A stretch of 64,000 nucleotides of DNA from Bog-473 sp963850095 (GTDB lineage Bacteria > Actinomycetota > Acidimicrobiia > Acidimicrobiales > RAAP-2). Of the stretch, positions 62,915-64,000 are shown piece after piece. The stretch's first letter is position 1; every line of letters begins with the position of its first letter. Position numbers and translations under genes: made by a program. The stretch is from NCBI GenBank assembly GCA_963850095.1, contig CAWKJX010000009.1, positions 124,001 to 188,000 on the forward strand, read 5' to 3'. The notes under the pieces are model-generated. The model saw nothing but the letters and a program-made list of their open reading frames with translations, searched no databases and was not told the origin of the DNA.

Positions 62915-64000
62915 GAGACCTCCCGCACCGGCTCCGAGTCGGCCGCCGCCCGCGCGATGTCGTGTCGCAGCTGCATGCCTTCGAAGTCGATGGGCGCCGC
63001 CGCCTCGTACGCGTTGGCCCGCGCCGCGGCCAGCGTCGGTGCGACCGCCGTCACGCAGAGGACGCGCCCGCCCGCGGTGTGGAACTCGCCGTCAGGGTCG
63101 TGGCGGCGCGTGCCGGCGTGGAAGACCGTGGCGCCCTCCACCGCGGCCACGGAGCGGCCATCGGGCTGCAGGCCCTCGATGGGATCGCCCAGGCGCGGGT
63201 GATCGGGGTAGCCGGCGGACGCCAGCACCACGCCCACCGCGGCCTGGTCCGAGAAGGTGGGCGGGGCCACCTCGTCGAGGCATCCCTCGGCCACGGCCAG
63301 GAAGAGCTCGGCCGCGTCCGACGCCAGGAGGGGCAGGACGACCTGGGCCTCGGGGTCACCGAAGCGCACGTTGTACTCAATGACCTTCGGCCCCTCGGGC
63401 GACAGCATCAGCCCGGCGTAGAGGACGCCGCGGTAGTCGATGCCACGCCGGACGAGCTCGGCCACCAGCGGCCGCACGCAGGCCTCCATAATTTCGTCGA
63501 CCGCCGACGCGTCGACGCGGGGCATCGGCGCGTACGCCCCCATGCCGCCCGTATTCGGCCCCTGGTCACCGTCGCGTATCCGCTTGAAGTCCTGGGCCGG
63601 CACCAGCGGCACGGCTCGCACCCCGTCGCACAGCACCAGCAGCGAGCACTCCTCCCCGGCCAGGCCCTCCTCAATGACGACGTTGCGGCCGGCGTCGCCG
63701 AACGCGGCACCCGACAGCTTGGCCGCGACGTCCTCCTTGGCCTCGTCGAGCGTCCCGGCCACCAGCACGCCCTTCCCGGCGGCCAGCCCGTCGGTCTTTA
63801 TCACCCACGGTCCCGGCAGGGTCTCGAGGTAGGCCACCGCGTCCGCCGCCTGCAGCGCGTCGAAGGTGGCGAAGCGCGCCGTCGGCACGCCCGCCGCGCT
63901 GAGCACCTCCTTCATGAAGGCCTTGGACCCTTCGAGCAGGGCACCGTCGGCTCCCGGCCCCAGCACAGCCCGGCCCGCCCCCCGCAGGCGGTCGGCCAGC
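62911..64000 (-). CDS. purD: Phosphoribosylamine-glycine ligase, 5' end outside window
   Basis: GAR synthetase, an ATP-grasp enzyme that runs off the right edge. Visible are GSKAFMKEVLSAAGVPTA, VIKTDGLAAGKGVLVA (ATP loop), DQGPNTGGMGAYAPMP, RGVLYAGLMLSPEGPKVIEYNVRFGDPE and the C-terminal domain ending REVS. About 363 of the usual 420-430 residues are present; the missing N-terminal part is beyond base 64000. Frame is open to the edge. Confidence 0.95.
   Translation of the reverse strand, partial: LADRLRGAGRAVLGPGADGALLEGSKAFMKEVLSAAGVPTARFATFDALQAADAVAYLETLPGPWVIKTDGLAAGKGVLVAGTLDEAKEDVAAKLSGAAFGDAGRNVVIEEGLAGEECSLLVLCDGVRAVPLVPAQDFKRIRDGDQGPNTGGMGAYAPMPRVDASAVDEIMEACVRPLVAELVRRGIDYRGVLYAGLMLSPEGPKVIEYNVRFGDPEAQVVLPLLASDAAELFLAVAEGCLDEVAPPTFSDQAAVGVVLASAGYPDHPRLGDPIEGLQPDGRSVAAVEGATVFHAGTRRHDPDGEFHTAGGRVLCVTAVAPTLAAARANAYEAAAPIDFEGMQLRHDIARAAADSEPVREVS

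Overview
The window is 64 kb of very GC-rich DNA that reads as an actinomycetote chromosome. GTG starts are frequent and genes overlap as ATGA or GTGA. Typical actinobacterial families are present: an F420/Ddn-type oxidoreductase, an AfsR-like regulator with a BTAD domain, an HxlR regulator, the CU044_5270 family and the SCO6745/SalK-like family. The gene types would suit Acidimicrobiia, but that placement is an inference.

Layout. 0-10.3 kb: chromosomal accessory metabolism, with a FUSC-type membrane protein running off the left edge, a TfoX-like protein, a MerR/MFS export operon, and a TetR-controlled divergent operon (ferritin-like metal hydrolase, Baeyer-Villiger-type monooxygenase, SDR, crotonase). 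10.4-21.6 kb: tRNA-Asp and tRNA-Phe, then an 11-kb island bounded by a 49-bp direct repeat (one mismatch) that begins at the tRNA-Phe anticodon. The island holds an ISL3 element, a secreted beta-propeller-like gene split by an IS630 element, a second truncated ISL3, an IS21 element and a truncated hypothetical gene. No integrase is visible.

21.7-28.7 kb: an ABC-2 exporter with a membrane protein, divergent from a 1030-residue AfsR-type regulator, then a TTC38-like protein and a small orphan. 29.3-33.3 kb: an ECF sigma factor coupled to a CU044_5270-type partner, CsbD, a BrkB-type membrane protein and a small protein. The sigma gene is broken exactly at an 8-bp tandem repeat. 33.4-50.1 kb: a PASTA lipoprotein with an MFS pump, an Old Yellow Enzyme-type flavoprotein, an amidase, an HxlR/MFS pair, and two divergent catabolic sets. 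One set is a phosphotransferase, a CrtC-like protein and an SDR. The other is a zinc ADH, an LLM monooxygenase, an epoxide hydrolase and a serine hydrolase. A Ddn-like protein, a cyclase-family enzyme and a maleylpyruvate isomerase-fold protein follow.

50.2-64 kb: purine biosynthesis on the minus strand in two coupled blocks, purD-purB-purC-purS-purQ and purL-purF-purM-pyrE. About 4 kb of other genes lie between them: a patatin, a methyltransferase, a membrane protein, a basic small protein and a degenerate Amidase_3 protein.

Many genes carry one apparent single-base frameshift, including purM and purL. Consensus indel errors are therefore likely in this sequence, and broken genes outside the island should be read with that in mind. 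The 8-bp unit change in the sigma gene and the IS630 insertion are not of that kind.
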